From Ignavibacteria bacterium (lineage in GTDB: Bacteria; Bacteroidota; Ignavibacteria; SZUA-365): 64,000 bases of DNA. Positions 49,272-58,437 of the stretch are shown piece by piece. The translations under genes were made by a program, and so were the position numbers. Location: positions 124,001 to 188,000 of the forward strand of contig JADKJW010000007.1 of the NCBI GenBank assembly GCA_016720835.1. The letters are read 5' to 3'. The notes under the pieces were generated by a model. That model was given only the letters and a program-made list of their open reading frames with translations, was not told where the DNA came from and did no database searches. The stretch's first letter is position 1, and each line of letters opens with the position of its first letter.

Positions 49272-51086
49272 TTACTTCGCGGCGAGGAAGGCCCGCTTCA
49301 GTTCGGCGTCCTTGCCGTAGATGTCCTCGCGGAACTGGACGACGCCGCGGTCGTCCACCCACACGGTGTTGTAGTCCACATACACCGGGATGCGATTCTC
49401 GAGCGGGATCCACTTGGTGGTCCGTGTGGCCGCGAGGTACTCGTCGGTTTTCGCCCGGTCCCATTTCGTCGCGCCTTTCAGCAGGAAGTCCACCATGCGC
49501 ATCGGTTCCTCGATGCGGATGCAGCCGTGGCTCACCGAGCGCGTGGCGTACTTGAACGGCGCGCGCTTGGGCGTGTCGTGCAGGTAGATGTCGTAGGGAT
49601 TGTTGAACATGAACTTGATGCGCCCGAGGGCGTTGCCCTGTCCCGGATCCTGGACGAAGCGGAAGGGCAGCTTGTCGGGGTTGTAGTCCTTCCACTTGAT
49701 GGATGTGGACGGCACGACCTCGTTGTTGAGGAGCACCTTGTAGTTGTGCCGCCGCAGGTAGGTGGAATCCTTCTTCGCCTCGTGGTAGGTCTCGCGCACG
49801 GCGATGCTCGGCGGCACGCTCCAGGTCGGATTCAGCACCATGTGCGAAATCGTTCCGCTGACGATGGGCGTCTGGTAGTTGATCGGCGGCTGGCCCTTGA
49901 TGCGCATCGAGCGCCAGCGCATGCCGGTGCACACCTTCATGCGCATCGTCGCCGTGCCGTTCTCCACGCCATAGAGGAAGAACTCGGGGATGTTGACGCG
50001 CACGTATGTGCCCACCCCCGGGTAGTGCAGCCAGCGCGCCCGCTCGAGCGTGAGGGACACGCGCAGCGCGCGCTCCTCGTGCGTCAGGTTCAGCGCCGCG
50101 AAGGTGCGGTCGCCCAGCACGCCGTCGTCGAGCAGGCCGTGCGAGCGCTGGAACTCGGCGACCGTTTTCACCAGAAGACTGTCGTACTTCGTGAAACCGG
50201 AGGCGTCGTAGCGCGACGAGAAACTGCTCTCGGGCTGCATCTGACCAACGGTGGTGCGCAGCTGCGAGAGATACTTGATGCGACGTTCGATCGCGCCCAG
50301 CTGCGGGGAGAAGGCGCCCGGTTCGATCTTCTTGCCGGGGAAGGGAATCGGAGTAACCGCTCCTGTTTTCGCGAGCGCGCGCACCGTGGCGAGGGCCTTC
50401 TGCAGTGCGAGGTAGCGGGGTTCCGCGGGCTGAATGCCGCGGAGGAAGGCGGCGATGTCGGCCGTGCGAAGGATCTCGCCGCTGTTCGCGCGCGGCCGCA
50501 ACGGCAGTTCATACTTGCTGGAGAACACCTTCGTCGGGTCCAGCAGCCCGTCCTGCAGATGCGAGGCATAGCTGACGGCGGCGTCGGAGAGGCGGAGTTC
50601 GAGCATCGCGAGCGAGTCGTACTCGACGCGGCCCGCCGCCGCGGCGTTCAGCACCTGGTCTTTCAGACGGTGCAAACGCGCCGCGCCGAAATGATCGGGT
50701 TCGAAGCCGTGCGCGCCGGCATGGTCGATGCAGGCGAGCAGCGTGTCCATGTCCCTCGTGGCGTTGAGATTCGCGGTCCACAGCGGCAGCCTGCCGCGCT
50801 GCGTGTAGAAGGAGTACACCGCGTCGTAATGGCGGAACTGCCTGGGAAAGCTGCTCGTCGAATCGGTGGGCGCGACGAGGCGCGCGGCCAGCGCCGCCTG
50901 CATCTTCTCCGCGTCCACGGAGGCCAGCGTGACGCCATCCCTGCCGTTGCCTTCGGTCTTCGCCTTCCCCGTGAGATTGCACGATGCCAGCAGCGTGCTT
51001 CCGCACAGCGCCGTCGCGATCAATATCGCCGGGATGAACCGTAAATGTCCGAATATCCGCGCCCGTTGTTCTTCGCCTGTCTTCAC
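49272..51086 (-). CDS. L,D-transpeptidase, YcbB/LdtD-like
   Basis: 604 residues if started at GTG 51086, close to YcbB length; the frame runs on to 51413 but that part is repeat sequence. The N-terminus after the GTG is followed by a hydrophobic segment ending in ALCGSTLLASCNL, a likely lipoprotein signal. Middle: scaffold and peptidoglycan-binding domain (AEFQRSHGLLDDGVLGDRTFAALN). C-terminal YkuD domain with catalytic SHGCIRIEEPMRM (Cys about residue 520) and SGTISHMVLNPTWSVPP. Forms 3-3 peptidoglycan crosslinks in the periplasm. Start codon uncertain. Confidence 0.88.
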   Translation of the reverse strand: MKTGEEQRARIFGHLRFIPAILIATALCGSTLLASCNLTGKAKTEGNGRDGVTLASVDAEKMQAALAARLVAPTDSTSSFPRQFRHYDAVYSFYTQRGRLPLWTANLNATRDMDTLLACIDHAGAHGFEPDHFGAARLHRLKDQVLNAAAAGRVEYDSLAMLELRLSDAAVSYASHLQDGLLDPTKVFSSKYELPLRPRANSGEILRTADIAAFLRGIQPAEPRYLALQKALATVRALAKTGAVTPIPFPGKKIEPGAFSPQLGAIERRIKYLSQLRTTVGQMQPESSFSSRYDASGFTKYDSLLVKTVAEFQRSHGLLDDGVLGDRTFAALNLTHEERALRVSLTLERARWLHYPGVGTYVRVNIPEFFLYGVENGTATMRMKVCTGMRWRSMRIKGQPPINYQTPIVSGTISHMVLNPTWSVPPSIAVRETYHEAKKDSTYLRRHNYKVLLNNEVVPSTSIKWKDYNPDKLPFRFVQDPGQGNALGRIKFMFNNPYDIYLHDTPKRAPFKYATRSVSHGCIRIEEPMRMVDFLLKGATKWDRAKTDEYLAATRTTKWIPLENRIPVYVDYNTVWVDDRGVVQFREDIYGKDAELKRAFLAAK

Positions 51087-51193
51087 GTTCCCTGCAAATC
51101 CTTTTCTTTCCGTCGTGGCCTGTGAATCGCGTAAAAATCTTGATTCTAAAACTACGGGGCGGGGGGGTGAAAACCTAACCGGGTCGGGGGAAA

Positions 51194-51221
51194 GGGAGAA
51201 GGGAGAAGGGAGAAGGGAGGA
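51194..51221 (+). repeat. Purine heptanucleotide repeat GGGAGAA
   Basis: Three exact GGGAGAA units and a fourth GGGAGGA in a longer G/A-only stretch (51186-51233). Same unit length and style as the GGATGAA array at 36259. It lies upstream of the L,D-transpeptidase (minus strand), with a G7 run nearby at about 51169. Confidence 0.85.
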
Positions 51222-51239
51222 GGAAGAAGGAGTAATCAA

Positions 51240-51436
51240 TGACAGGTGGGAACAAGGAGCCGTGCCCGATTCAGACTTGCATAAACCCCGCGGGTGGGGA
51301 CAACGTCCGTGCTTGTCAGATTCCGATCTGAATAAAACGCCGGGTGGGGCCAAGCCTCCCGCTTGTCCGATTCCGATCTGAATAAACGCGGGGGCTTCGC
51401 GGATGGGGGCCAAGCGTCCCGCTTGTCCTTCGGGGA
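51240..51436 (+). repeat. REP-like palindromic array, left of the giant gene
   Basis: About three degenerate units of roughly 50 bp: GGGTGGGG, then (A/C)CAAGC-GTCCC-GCTTGTC, then GATTCCGATCTGAATAAA. The centre forms a stem-loop. The same unit in the same orientation forms the array at 57796-58075. The whole 51087-51551 gap contains no other gene. Confidence 0.85.
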
Positions 51437-51551
51437 TTACTGAAGCTGAAAGAATTTCACTACAATCTGTCAGGAATTGCCTGCTCCGGATGTCCTTATC
51501 TCATGGCGGCGAACGAAGTCTGATCCCATTCCGCACCTGCCGAGGTACCGC

Positions 51552-52709
51552 ATGAAGTCTCCGCGCATGATCTTCGAGCTCTGGCTGCCGCGTATCGCAG
51601 TGGTCACCTGCCTCACGGCTCCGTCACTCGCCGGCGCACAGCCGGGGAGCGCGAGCGAATCGCCGCGCGAATCCGTGAATACCGCGCAGTCGGCGCAGAG
51701 TGCTGCAGGAATGAACGGCGAGCTGCAGCCTTCTGCTCGCCAATTGTCCGGCTCCGGCGGCAAGGCGGAAGCCTGGTTGCGGAGTTCCGGCATCCTCTTC
51801 CGGGAGAACCGGGGACAGATCTCGGACGGCGAGGGCAACGCGCGGCCCGATATCGCATTTACGGCCGATGTTCCGGGAGCGCGCCTGTATTTTCGCAGAG
51901 ATGGAATCAGCACGGTCTTTGCGCGCAGCAGCGATAGCGGAAAGACTGAAGTTCCGGGCTTGCTGCGCGGTCACGGGCCGCGTCCCGATGCCGGACCGGG
52001 TATCGAGACATACCGCATGGACATGTCCTTCATCGGCGCGAATGCCTCCGTCCGCATCCGCGCGGAGGAAGCGGCCGACGGCGTGGTGAACTGCTATCTC
52101 CCGGGCTGTCCGGACGGCATCACCGGCATCAGGGAATTCCGACGCATCGTGTACGAGAACATCTACGATCGCATCGATCTCGAGATGTTTTCGCGCGACG
52201 GCCGGCTGAAGTACAACTTCATCGTGCATCCCGGAGGGCGGGCGAACGACATCCGCATGCGGTACCATGCCGCCACGCGCCTGTCGATCCTGCAGGATGG
52301 TGCGCTTTCCATCACGACTCCGCTTGGCGAGGTGCGCGAGGATGCGCCTGTCAGTTATCTCGATGACGCAGCGGACCCTGTCGAGACGCAGTACCGAGTT
52401 TCGGACGAGATTGTCTCCTTCAACGTATCACCGTACGATCTGAACAGGACACTCACGATCGATCCCTGGGCCACATACTATGGCGGGAACGGCCACGATA
52501 ATGGATACGGAGTTGCGACGGATGCGAATGCGAACGTCTTCCTGTCGGGACATACCTACAGCACGGATTTTCCGGTGAGCGCCGGATTTCAGATGAATCA
52601 CCACGGGTATATGGACGCGTTTATCGTGAAATTCAATCCGAACGGAGTGCGTCTTTGGGCAACACTTGGGTGGAAGCGATCGCGAAGATGCGTACTGCCT
52701 CACGAGTGA
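51552..52709 (+). CDS. Giant SBBP/Ig-array T9SS protein, fragment 1 (DUF7948-like plus first SBBP repeats)
   Basis: ATG 51552 with GAGGT upstream; signal peptide about residues 1-29 (IAVVTCLTAPSLAGAQ). Residues about 80-290 resemble the DUF7948 domain that precedes SBBP beta-propellers (FRENRGQISDGEG ... IDLEMFSRDGRLKYNFIVHPGG). SBBP repeats start at TYYGGNGHDNGYGVATDANANVF. Sense is lost after NGVRLWAT (about base 52662). The sequence reads ACAC where ACATAC would give WATYLGGSDRED, so two bases appear to be missing. The protein continues in the next fragment. Confidence 0.8.
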   Translation: MKSPRMIFELWLPRIAVVTCLTAPSLAGAQPGSASESPRESVNTAQSAQSAAGMNGELQPSARQLSGSGGKAEAWLRSSGILFRENRGQISDGEGNARPDIAFTADVPGARLYFRRDGISTVFARSSDSGKTEVPGLLRGHGPRPDAGPGIETYRMDMSFIGANASVRIRAEEAADGVVNCYLPGCPDGITGIREFRRIVYENIYDRIDLEMFSRDGRLKYNFIVHPGGRANDIRMRYHAATRLSILQDGALSITTPLGEVREDAPVSYLDDAADPVETQYRVSDEIVSFNVSPYDLNRTLTIDPWATYYGGNGHDNGYGVATDANANVFLSGHTYSTDFPVSAGFQMNHHGYMDAFIVKFNPNGVRLWATLGWKRSRRCVLPHE

Positions 52710-53121
52710 TGCAAGCGGGAATGCGATCATAGCCGGAACCACGAAGAGCGCGGACTTCCCGGTTTTGAATGCCTACCAATCGACGTTGCAAAGTGCGTCC
52801 GGTGACCCGTTCATCGCAAAATTCAACGGCGCAGGGACGCTCCTCTGGTCGACATACGCCAGCATGCTGGGGGGGTACGAATGGTTTAACGATATTACCA
52901 CAGATCCAGGCGGAAACGTCATTGCGGTCGGGAAGGCCTGGGGTGCAATGGGGGAGGGTCCGGGACTCGTGTTTAAAATGAGCGCCGGCGGCGGCTTTCG
53001 CTGGTTCAGATACTTTGATGGATTTCAGATGCACGGCTCATTTGCCAACGGCGTTGCGACGGATGGGAGCGGGAACATCTTCGTGGTCGGCGGCACCACA
53101 ATGATTATCATTTTCCTTTGA
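52666..53121 (+). CDS. Giant SBBP/Ig-array T9SS protein, fragment 2 (SBBP repeats)
   Basis: Begins in phase at LGGSDREDAYCLTSDASGNA and holds two to three SBBP repeats (TTKSADFPVLNAYQSTLQSASGDPFIAKF). At about 53104 the frame turns into MIIIFL-stop. Adding one A in ACAATG restores TTNDYHFPLMNASQPLYGGG, the expected repeat, in the next fragment's frame. Confidence 0.7.
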   Translation: MGGSDREDAYCLTSDASGNAIIAGTTKSADFPVLNAYQSTLQSASGDPFIAKFNGAGTLLWSTYASMLGGYEWFNDITTDPGGNVIAVGKAWGAMGEGPGLVFKMSAGGGFRWFRYFDGFQMHGSFANGVATDGSGNIFVVGGTTMIIIFL

Positions 53122-54320
53122 TGAACGCCTCGCAACCCTTGTACGGTGGAGGGACGTTTGACGCATTCGTTCTCAAACTGAGCGCCGACAGCACGCTGCT
53201 CTGGTCCACATACTGGGGAGGCGCCGGAGAAGATGCGGCCACATCCGTCTCTGTGGACGAGAGTGGGATGGTCACCGTGACAGGCTTTACGAGCGGTGGG
53301 TTCCCGGTCTGGGACGCGTATCAGTCGACATATGGTGGTGGATCGAGCGACGCGTTCATCGTGAAATATGATGCGTCCGGTAGTCCTGCATGGTCGACGT
53401 ATCTCGGCGGGGCGGGTTCCGATGCCGGACGCGCAATCGCGGCGGACACAGGCGGAAACATGATGATCACGGGCTCTACAGCGAGTCCGGACTTCCCAAT
53501 GCTGTCGCCTCATCAGGCGATATTGGGAGGAGGAAACGACGCCTTCGTCGTGAAATGCAGCGCTGACGGAGACCTGTTCTGGTCCACCTTCTACGGGGGA
53601 AGTGACCTGGAGTCCGGGGATGATGGCGTGAGCGATGTGAACGGGAATGTCGTCTTTGGTGGAACGACGAAGAGTGTTGATTTCCCCGTTTTCAATGCTC
53701 ATCAACCGGGCAACGCGGGGGGTGACGATGCCTTTGTCGTGAAACTGCATCCCTGCGCCGCCACAGTATCCATCCTCGCTCAACCCGCCGATACGACGGT
53801 GTGTGGTGGAAATCCGGTCTCTTTCGTCGCATCGGCTTCCGGAACCCCTGCACCAATTGTGCAGTGGATGCTGAGCACGGACAACGGCCGGAACTGGCAG
53901 CGCATTCCCGGAGCGACGAATCAGGTGCTCACATTCAACGCCAGCCTGGACCAGAACGGATACCTCTACCGCGCCCTGATCACGAACCCTTGCGCCGCGG
54001 TCAGGTCGCGCGAAGCGCTGCTGTTGGTTGCCGCCCGCCTCCGCCGTCCTGCGGCCGGTGCAGCTGCTGCTGTGCCAGGATTCCATCGCGCAGTTCACCG
54101 CTTCGGCGGAACGAGACTCGAGTACGCAATGGCAGGTCAGTACGGATGGCGGCGGAACCTGGATCGATCTCGCGGGAGAGAACGACAGCACACTGCAGGT
54201 CATCGCGACACCGGACAAACGCGGTTTCCTGTACCGCGCGCTGTTCTCGAATGCGTGCGGCAGCAGCGCGACAGATGGAGCACTTCTCGCTGTCAACGAG
54301 CATCCGGCGATCGCGAATGA
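53118..54320 (+). CDS. Giant SBBP/Ig-array T9SS protein, fragment 3 (SBBP repeats and first Ig-like module)
   Basis: Four to five SBBP repeats (LLWSTYWGGAGEDAATSVSVDESG; AWSTYLGGAGSDAGRAIAAD; LFWSTFYGGSDLESG) of a beta-propeller, then an Ig-like module (ILAQPADTTVCGGNPVSFVA ... WQRIPGATNQVLTFNAS). Sense ends near base 54020 (SREALLLV); everything after is arginine-rich out-of-frame sequence to 54320. The real continuation is in fragment 4. Confidence 0.7.
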   Translation: MMNASQPLYGGGTFDAFVLKLSADSTLLWSTYWGGAGEDAATSVSVDESGMVTVTGFTSGGFPVWDAYQSTYGGGSSDAFIVKYDASGSPAWSTYLGGAGSDAGRAIAADTGGNMMITGSTASPDFPMLSPHQAILGGGNDAFVVKCSADGDLFWSTFYGGSDLESGDDGVSDVNGNVVFGGTTKSVDFPVFNAHQPGNAGGDDAFVVKLHPCAATVSILAQPADTTVCGGNPVSFVASASGTPAPIVQWMLSTDNGRNWQRIPGATNQVLTFNASLDQNGYLYRALITNPCAAVRSREALLLVAARLRRPAAGAAAAVPGFHRAVHRFGGTRLEYAMAGQYGWRRNLDRSRGRERQHTAGHRDTGQTRFPVPRAVLECVRQQRDRWSTSRCQRASGDRE

Positions 54321-54555
54321 ACCCTCGGATCAGATTGCCTGCGAGGGAGAAACGGTGAGTTTCGGATTTGCTGCCACCCGAGCGGACTCCATACGCTGGC
54401 AGACGAGCAGCGACGGAGGGGCGAACTGGATCGATATGGGGATCTCGCTCGATACCGTACACAGCATCGGGGTAACGCGCGCGATGAACGGGCGCCTGTT
54501 CCGCGCGCGACTGTCGAATGCCTGCGGCGAGACCGTACGCAGTCTGCCACCTTGA
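54028..54555 (+). CDS. Giant SBBP/Ig-array T9SS protein, fragment 4 (Ig-like modules)
   Basis: Two Ig-like modules with the pattern CxDSxxxFxAxxxxxxxxQWQVSTDGGxTWIDL (DSIAQFTASAERDSSTQWQV; EGETVSFGFAATRADSIRWQ) and the FSNACGSS / LSNACGET end motif. It enters from fragment 3 by a +1-type change in GGTTG near 54022 and leaves near 54545, where one missing base in CTGCCACC changes the frame to fragment 5. Confidence 0.68.
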   Translation: MPPASAVLRPVQLLLCQDSIAQFTASAERDSSTQWQVSTDGGGTWIDLAGENDSTLQVIATPDKRGFLYRALFSNACGSSATDGALLAVNEHPAIANEPSDQIACEGETVSFGFAATRADSIRWQTSSDGGANWIDMGISLDTVHSIGVTRAMNGRLFRARLSNACGETVRSLPP

Positions 54556-57500
54556 CGGTGCATCCATTGCCGTCTACCGGTATTCTGGGTCCTTCATCTC
54601 CATGCGCAGGCAGCGAAGCATTGTATACCGTGGATGATCCGACAGGCCTGTCGTTGCAATGGTCGGTGATCGGGGGATTGATTGTGACTCCCGCAGATAT
54701 GAACCCCGTCCGCATTCGCTGGACCGGTTCCGGTGACGCCATCGTGCGTGTGTTCATGACAGATATTGCCACCGGCTGCACGAATGACACCCTGCTGCAC
54801 GTGACGGTGGCGTCCGTTCCCGCGCCGACGATTATTGCTTCGCGCCCGACGGAATTCTGCGCCGGCGATTCCACATCCCTCGACGCCGGGCCGGGTTATG
54901 CGTCCTATCAATGGTCGCGTGACGGGGCGCCGATTCCCTCCGCGACGTTCCGCAGGCTCGTCGCAAGGAGCAGCGGCGCCTACGTGGTGAATGTGCTCGA
55001 CAGCGCCGGCTGCGCCGCGAGCGACACGATGCTCGTGACAGTCCGCAACCCGTTCATTCTTCTGGCGTCCGTGCGGGGGAGCGGACGCATGTGCGAGGGC
55101 GACAGCGCGCGCCTGGAAGCGGAAGCCGGTTTTCCTTCGTACCAGTGGAGGAACGAAAAGGATAGTGTGGTCGGAAATGGACGGGTCCTCGTCGTCCGCG
55201 CGCCCGGCCGCTTCACCGTGTCGGCGCGCGATTCGCTCGGATGCTCGGGCGTCTCGCAGCCGCTCGACGTGCGGATCAACCCGCTGCCGCAGCCATTGAT
55301 AGCAGGACCGCGCGTCATCTGCGCCGACGGTCGCGACGCCTACGCGAGCGCGTCGCCGACGGGACGGTCCTGGCGCTGGACGGTGACGGGCGGATCGATC
55401 GACAGCGGGCAGGGAAGCGGACGCATTCTGGTGCGATGGGGCGGCACGGGGCAGGGAACAGTGGAACTGTTCGAAACGATCGATTCCTCCGGTTGTACGG
55501 GACGGTCGATTGCCGCGATCATCATCGGCACATCGCTGATGCCATCCATCGCCGGACCCGCCGCCATCTGTGCAGGTGACACGGCATGGCTGGAGAGCGA
55601 TGCGGGCTACGCCTCGTATGCATGGAAAAACGACAGCGGGCTCGTTGTCGGGTACGGCCCGCGTCTCGGCATCGTCGCATCAGGCACATACACGGTGACG
55701 GTGGCCGACGGCGGTTGCACGGGAGCATCGCGTGCGCATGCGGTGCTCGTACATGCGTCTCCTGTCGTTTCCATCGCCGGACCCGTATCGTTCTGCGAAG
55801 GAGATTCCATCGATCTCATCGCGGGCGCCGGCTTCGTCTCGTATGCATGGAGGGACTCGCTCGGCAATGCTGTCGGCGCCGGAGCCCTGCTGCGCGTGAA
55901 AGCGGGCGGCAGGTACTTCGTCCAAGCGACAGATACGAATGGCTGCCGCGCGTTCGCCGCGCACACCGTCGCGGCGTCGCCACGCCCATCGCCGCACATC
56001 CTCGGATCCGCTGCGATCTGCGAAGGCGACACGGCAGCACTGGCAACGGACCGCGACTATTCCACATACGCGTGGCGCGATGCGAATGGGAACATCATCG
56101 GCACGGCGCGGCGCTTCCTGCCTTCGCAAAGCGGTTCGTACACCGTGGAAGTGACGGATGGCGGCGGATGTGCCGGTGTCTCCGCGGCGCATGCGATCTC
56201 GGTGCTCACGCGTCCGAGCGCTGCGATCGCGGGACCGGCGGCTGTCTGCGCGGGGAGGACCGCCCGCTACGTCGTCTCGTCGCGAGCGGGAGAATCGAGG
56301 ACGTGGACGGTGCTCGCGGGCACGCTCATTTCCGGCGCCGCATCGGATACCATCGATGTGCGCTGGGACGCGGTGGGCATCGGAACCGTGCTCGTGGAAA
56401 TCTCGAACGGCGTCTGCGTCTCGACCGACACGGTGCGCGTGACCGTCGGCACGTCGCTCTCCCCACGGATCGCGGGTCCGGCGGCTCTGTGCGCGGGCGA
56501 CACCGCATGGCTCGATGCGGGCGCGGGATATTCCTCGTACGACTGGCACTCTCCGGGCGGTGCGCGAAGCGCCACGCAACGGATTCCGGTTTCCGGCGGT
56601 GGAACATATTCTGTTTTCGTCGATGACGGGAATGGATGCACCGGGACGGCGCAACACGTCCTCGTCGTCCACCCTCGACCGGCGCCGGTCATCGTCGGGC
56701 CGCAGCGCATCTGCGCCGGCGACACCGCATGGCTGGAAGCCGATCCCGGTTTTGCGTTGTACGAATGGCGGGATGGGGGGGGCAGCGTTGTCGCGGCGTC
56801 CGCGCGCGTCGCTGTCACCGTGGCCGGCGCATACACCGTGGCGGTGACGGACAGCAACGGGTGCACGGGAGTTTCGCAGCCCGTTGTCCTCATCGTCAAT
56901 CCGCTTCCTCCCAAACCACTCATCGCGAAATCGTACGACACCTTGCTCTCCACGCTGGCAGCATCATACCAGTGGTACCGCAACGACGCGGAGCTGCCCG
57001 GAGTCACGGGACAGCAGCTCACTGCCGCCGATACCGGCTGGTACCGCGTGAGAATCACCGATGTCAACGGATGCACGAACATCTCCGATCCTGTGGAGGT
57101 ACGTGGCATAATGCGCATCACTGCGACTGTAGCGCTGCCCTTTGTCGAGTCCGAGCCCGGCAGGCGCATCGGCATTCCGCTCTCGCTCGTCGCGGAACAG
57201 GGATTGCGGCTTTCGAGCGTCACGTCGTTCACGGCGGTCATCCGTTTCGATAAGAATCTCCTCTCTCCGATAGACGGGACACCCACCGGAAGCATCGACG
57301 GCGCGCATCGGCGCATCACCGTCGCGCGTCCCTTCGCGAGCGGCACATCGACGCTGGCTGAACTGCGTTTCCTCACGATGCTGGGTCCCGCACTGTCGAC
57401 GCCTCTCGAAATCGAATCGCTCGCGTTCAATGGCGCCGCTGTGGATGTCACCGCCATCGCAGGGGAATTCCGTCTGCTGCCCTGCCGCGAAGGCGGCGCG

Positions 57501-57782
57501 CGCCTCTTCGACGGTGACGCGACACTCTTTCTCGGACAGAATCGTCCGAATCCCTTCAATGCGCAGACCGAGATCGAATACGGACTCATCGAAACCGGCC
57601 CGGTGCGTCTCTCCGTCCTCGACCTCCTCGGCCGCGAAGTCGCTGTGCTCGTGGATGCCTCGATGCCTCCGGGTCGGTATCGGACGCTCTTCGATGCCTC
57701 GCGCCTATCATCCGGCGTGTATTTTACCGTGCTGCGGACACCGAACGGCAGCTTGGTGCGAGCGATGCAGCTCGCGAAGTGA
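54552..57782 (+). CDS. Giant SBBP/Ig-array T9SS protein, fragment 5 (Ig array, cohesin-like domain, sorting domain)
   Basis: 1,076 residues. About eleven tandem Ig/PKD-like modules of some 75-90 residues, each starting PxPxIxGPxxxCAGDTAWLE, with GYxSYxW and TVTVxDxxGCxG; the closest copies (near 55.55, 56.47 and 56.7 kb) are strongly alike. A cohesin-like beta-sandwich follows (RRIGIPLSLVAEQGLRLSSV ... LRFLTMLGP), and the protein ends in a T9SS type A domain: GQNRPNPFNAQTEIEY, LDLLGREVAVL, LSSGVYFTVL, MQLAK. Joined with fragments 1-4 it makes about 2,076 residues. Predicted surface adhesin or stalk protein. A G8 run at 56775 lies in the array. Confidence 0.82.
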   Translation: MTVHPLPSTGILGPSSPCAGSEALYTVDDPTGLSLQWSVIGGLIVTPADMNPVRIRWTGSGDAIVRVFMTDIATGCTNDTLLHVTVASVPAPTIIASRPTEFCAGDSTSLDAGPGYASYQWSRDGAPIPSATFRRLVARSSGAYVVNVLDSAGCAASDTMLVTVRNPFILLASVRGSGRMCEGDSARLEAEAGFPSYQWRNEKDSVVGNGRVLVVRAPGRFTVSARDSLGCSGVSQPLDVRINPLPQPLIAGPRVICADGRDAYASASPTGRSWRWTVTGGSIDSGQGSGRILVRWGGTGQGTVELFETIDSSGCTGRSIAAIIIGTSLMPSIAGPAAICAGDTAWLESDAGYASYAWKNDSGLVVGYGPRLGIVASGTYTVTVADGGCTGASRAHAVLVHASPVVSIAGPVSFCEGDSIDLIAGAGFVSYAWRDSLGNAVGAGALLRVKAGGRYFVQATDTNGCRAFAAHTVAASPRPSPHILGSAAICEGDTAALATDRDYSTYAWRDANGNIIGTARRFLPSQSGSYTVEVTDGGGCAGVSAAHAISVLTRPSAAIAGPAAVCAGRTARYVVSSRAGESRTWTVLAGTLISGAASDTIDVRWDAVGIGTVLVEISNGVCVSTDTVRVTVGTSLSPRIAGPAALCAGDTAWLDAGAGYSSYDWHSPGGARSATQRIPVSGGGTYSVFVDDGNGCTGTAQHVLVVHPRPAPVIVGPQRICAGDTAWLEADPGFALYEWRDGGGSVVAASARVAVTVAGAYTVAVTDSNGCTGVSQPVVLIVNPLPPKPLIAKSYDTLLSTLAASYQWYRNDAELPGVTGQQLTAADTGWYRVRITDVNGCTNISDPVEVRGIMRITATVALPFVESEPGRRIGIPLSLVAEQGLRLSSVTSFTAVIRFDKNLLSPIDGTPTGSIDGAHRRITVARPFASGTSTLAELRFLTMLGPALSTPLEIESLAFNGAAVDVTAIAGEFRLLPCREGGARLFDGDATLFLGQNRPNPFNAQTEIEYGLIETGPVRLSVLDLLGREVAVLVDASMPPGRYRTLFDASRLSSGVYFTVLRTPNGSLVRAMQLAK

Positions 57783-57795
57783 CGAGGCTCGGTGC

Positions 57796-58075
57796 TCCTC
57801 CTTGCCGCGGGTGGGGACCCGCCTGCGTCCCGCTTCGCGGGACTTCGGCGGTCAGGCCAAGCGTCCCGCTTGTCCGATTCCGGCCTGAATCAACCAGTGG
57901 GTGGGGACCGCCTGCGCCCTTCCGGGCTTCGGTCGGCCAGGCGTCCCGCTTGTCCGATTCCGGCCTGCATAAACCCCGCGGGTGGGGACAAGCGTCCCGC
58001 TTGTCCGATTCCGGCCTGATTAAACCCATGGGTGGGGACAAGCGTCCCGCTTCTCCGATTCCGATATGAATGAAG
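57796..58075 (+). repeat. REP-like palindromic array, right of the giant gene
   Basis: Four to five units of GGTGGGGACAAGC-GTCCC-GCTTGTCC followed by GATTCCGGCCTGAATAAACC; GGACAAGC and GCTTGTCC form an 8-bp perfect stem with a 5-nt loop. Some units carry insertions (for example 57812-57836). Same orientation as the array at 51240. Short open frames inside it (GQASRLSDSG and similar) are translations of the repeat, not genes. Confidence 0.9.
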
Positions 58076-58125
58076 TCGTGAGTGAGGACTCGGGGAAGAA
58101 GAGACTTGGGGACGCAGAGACTCCA

Positions 58126-58437
58126 TCAAAGCTCAACTGCTCCACGTTCCTCCCAGCGTCGTGGATCCCTGCGCGCATGCATCACGGCAGTGACACTGAT
58201 GAGATCATTGCCGAAGATATAGTAAACGCAGTACGGAAACCGGTGTAGCAGCGCTCGTCGCGTTGCACCCCGCACAACGCGATGTTGTTCCGGGAACAAC
58301 TCGATCACACCGAACACATGCGCAACCTCCGCCAGGAATTCGCTTCCAAGACCGGGACGCTGCATTTCGTACCACGCGTGCGCCGCGCTCAAGTCTTCTT
58401 CAGCTTCCGGCGCAAGAAGCAGAACACGTGGCATCAA
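58126..58437 (-). CDS. ParE/RelE-family toxin
   Basis: 103 residues. ParE-type fold: LLAPEAEEDLSAAHAWYEMQRPGLGSEFLAEV, conserved arginine stretch FPEQHRVVRGATRRALLHRFPYCVYYI, and the terminal HARRDPRRW that positions the active or gyrase-contact residues. Inhibits growth unless neutralised by the antitoxin coded just upstream; the ATG overlaps the antitoxin stop by four bases (ATGA). ParE acts on gyrase and RelE on ribosomes; the sequence favours ParE-like but does not settle the target. Confidence 0.88.
   Translation of the reverse strand: MMPRVLLLAPEAEEDLSAAHAWYEMQRPGLGSEFLAEVAHVFGVIELFPEQHRVVRGATRRALLHRFPYCVYYIFGNDLISVTAVMHARRDPRRWEERGAVEL

Noticed and set aside
57796..58075. Small proteins reading GQASRLSDSG / KRPACPIPA
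   Set aside because: They are translations of the REP-like palindromic repeat in several frames, with no ribosome sites.
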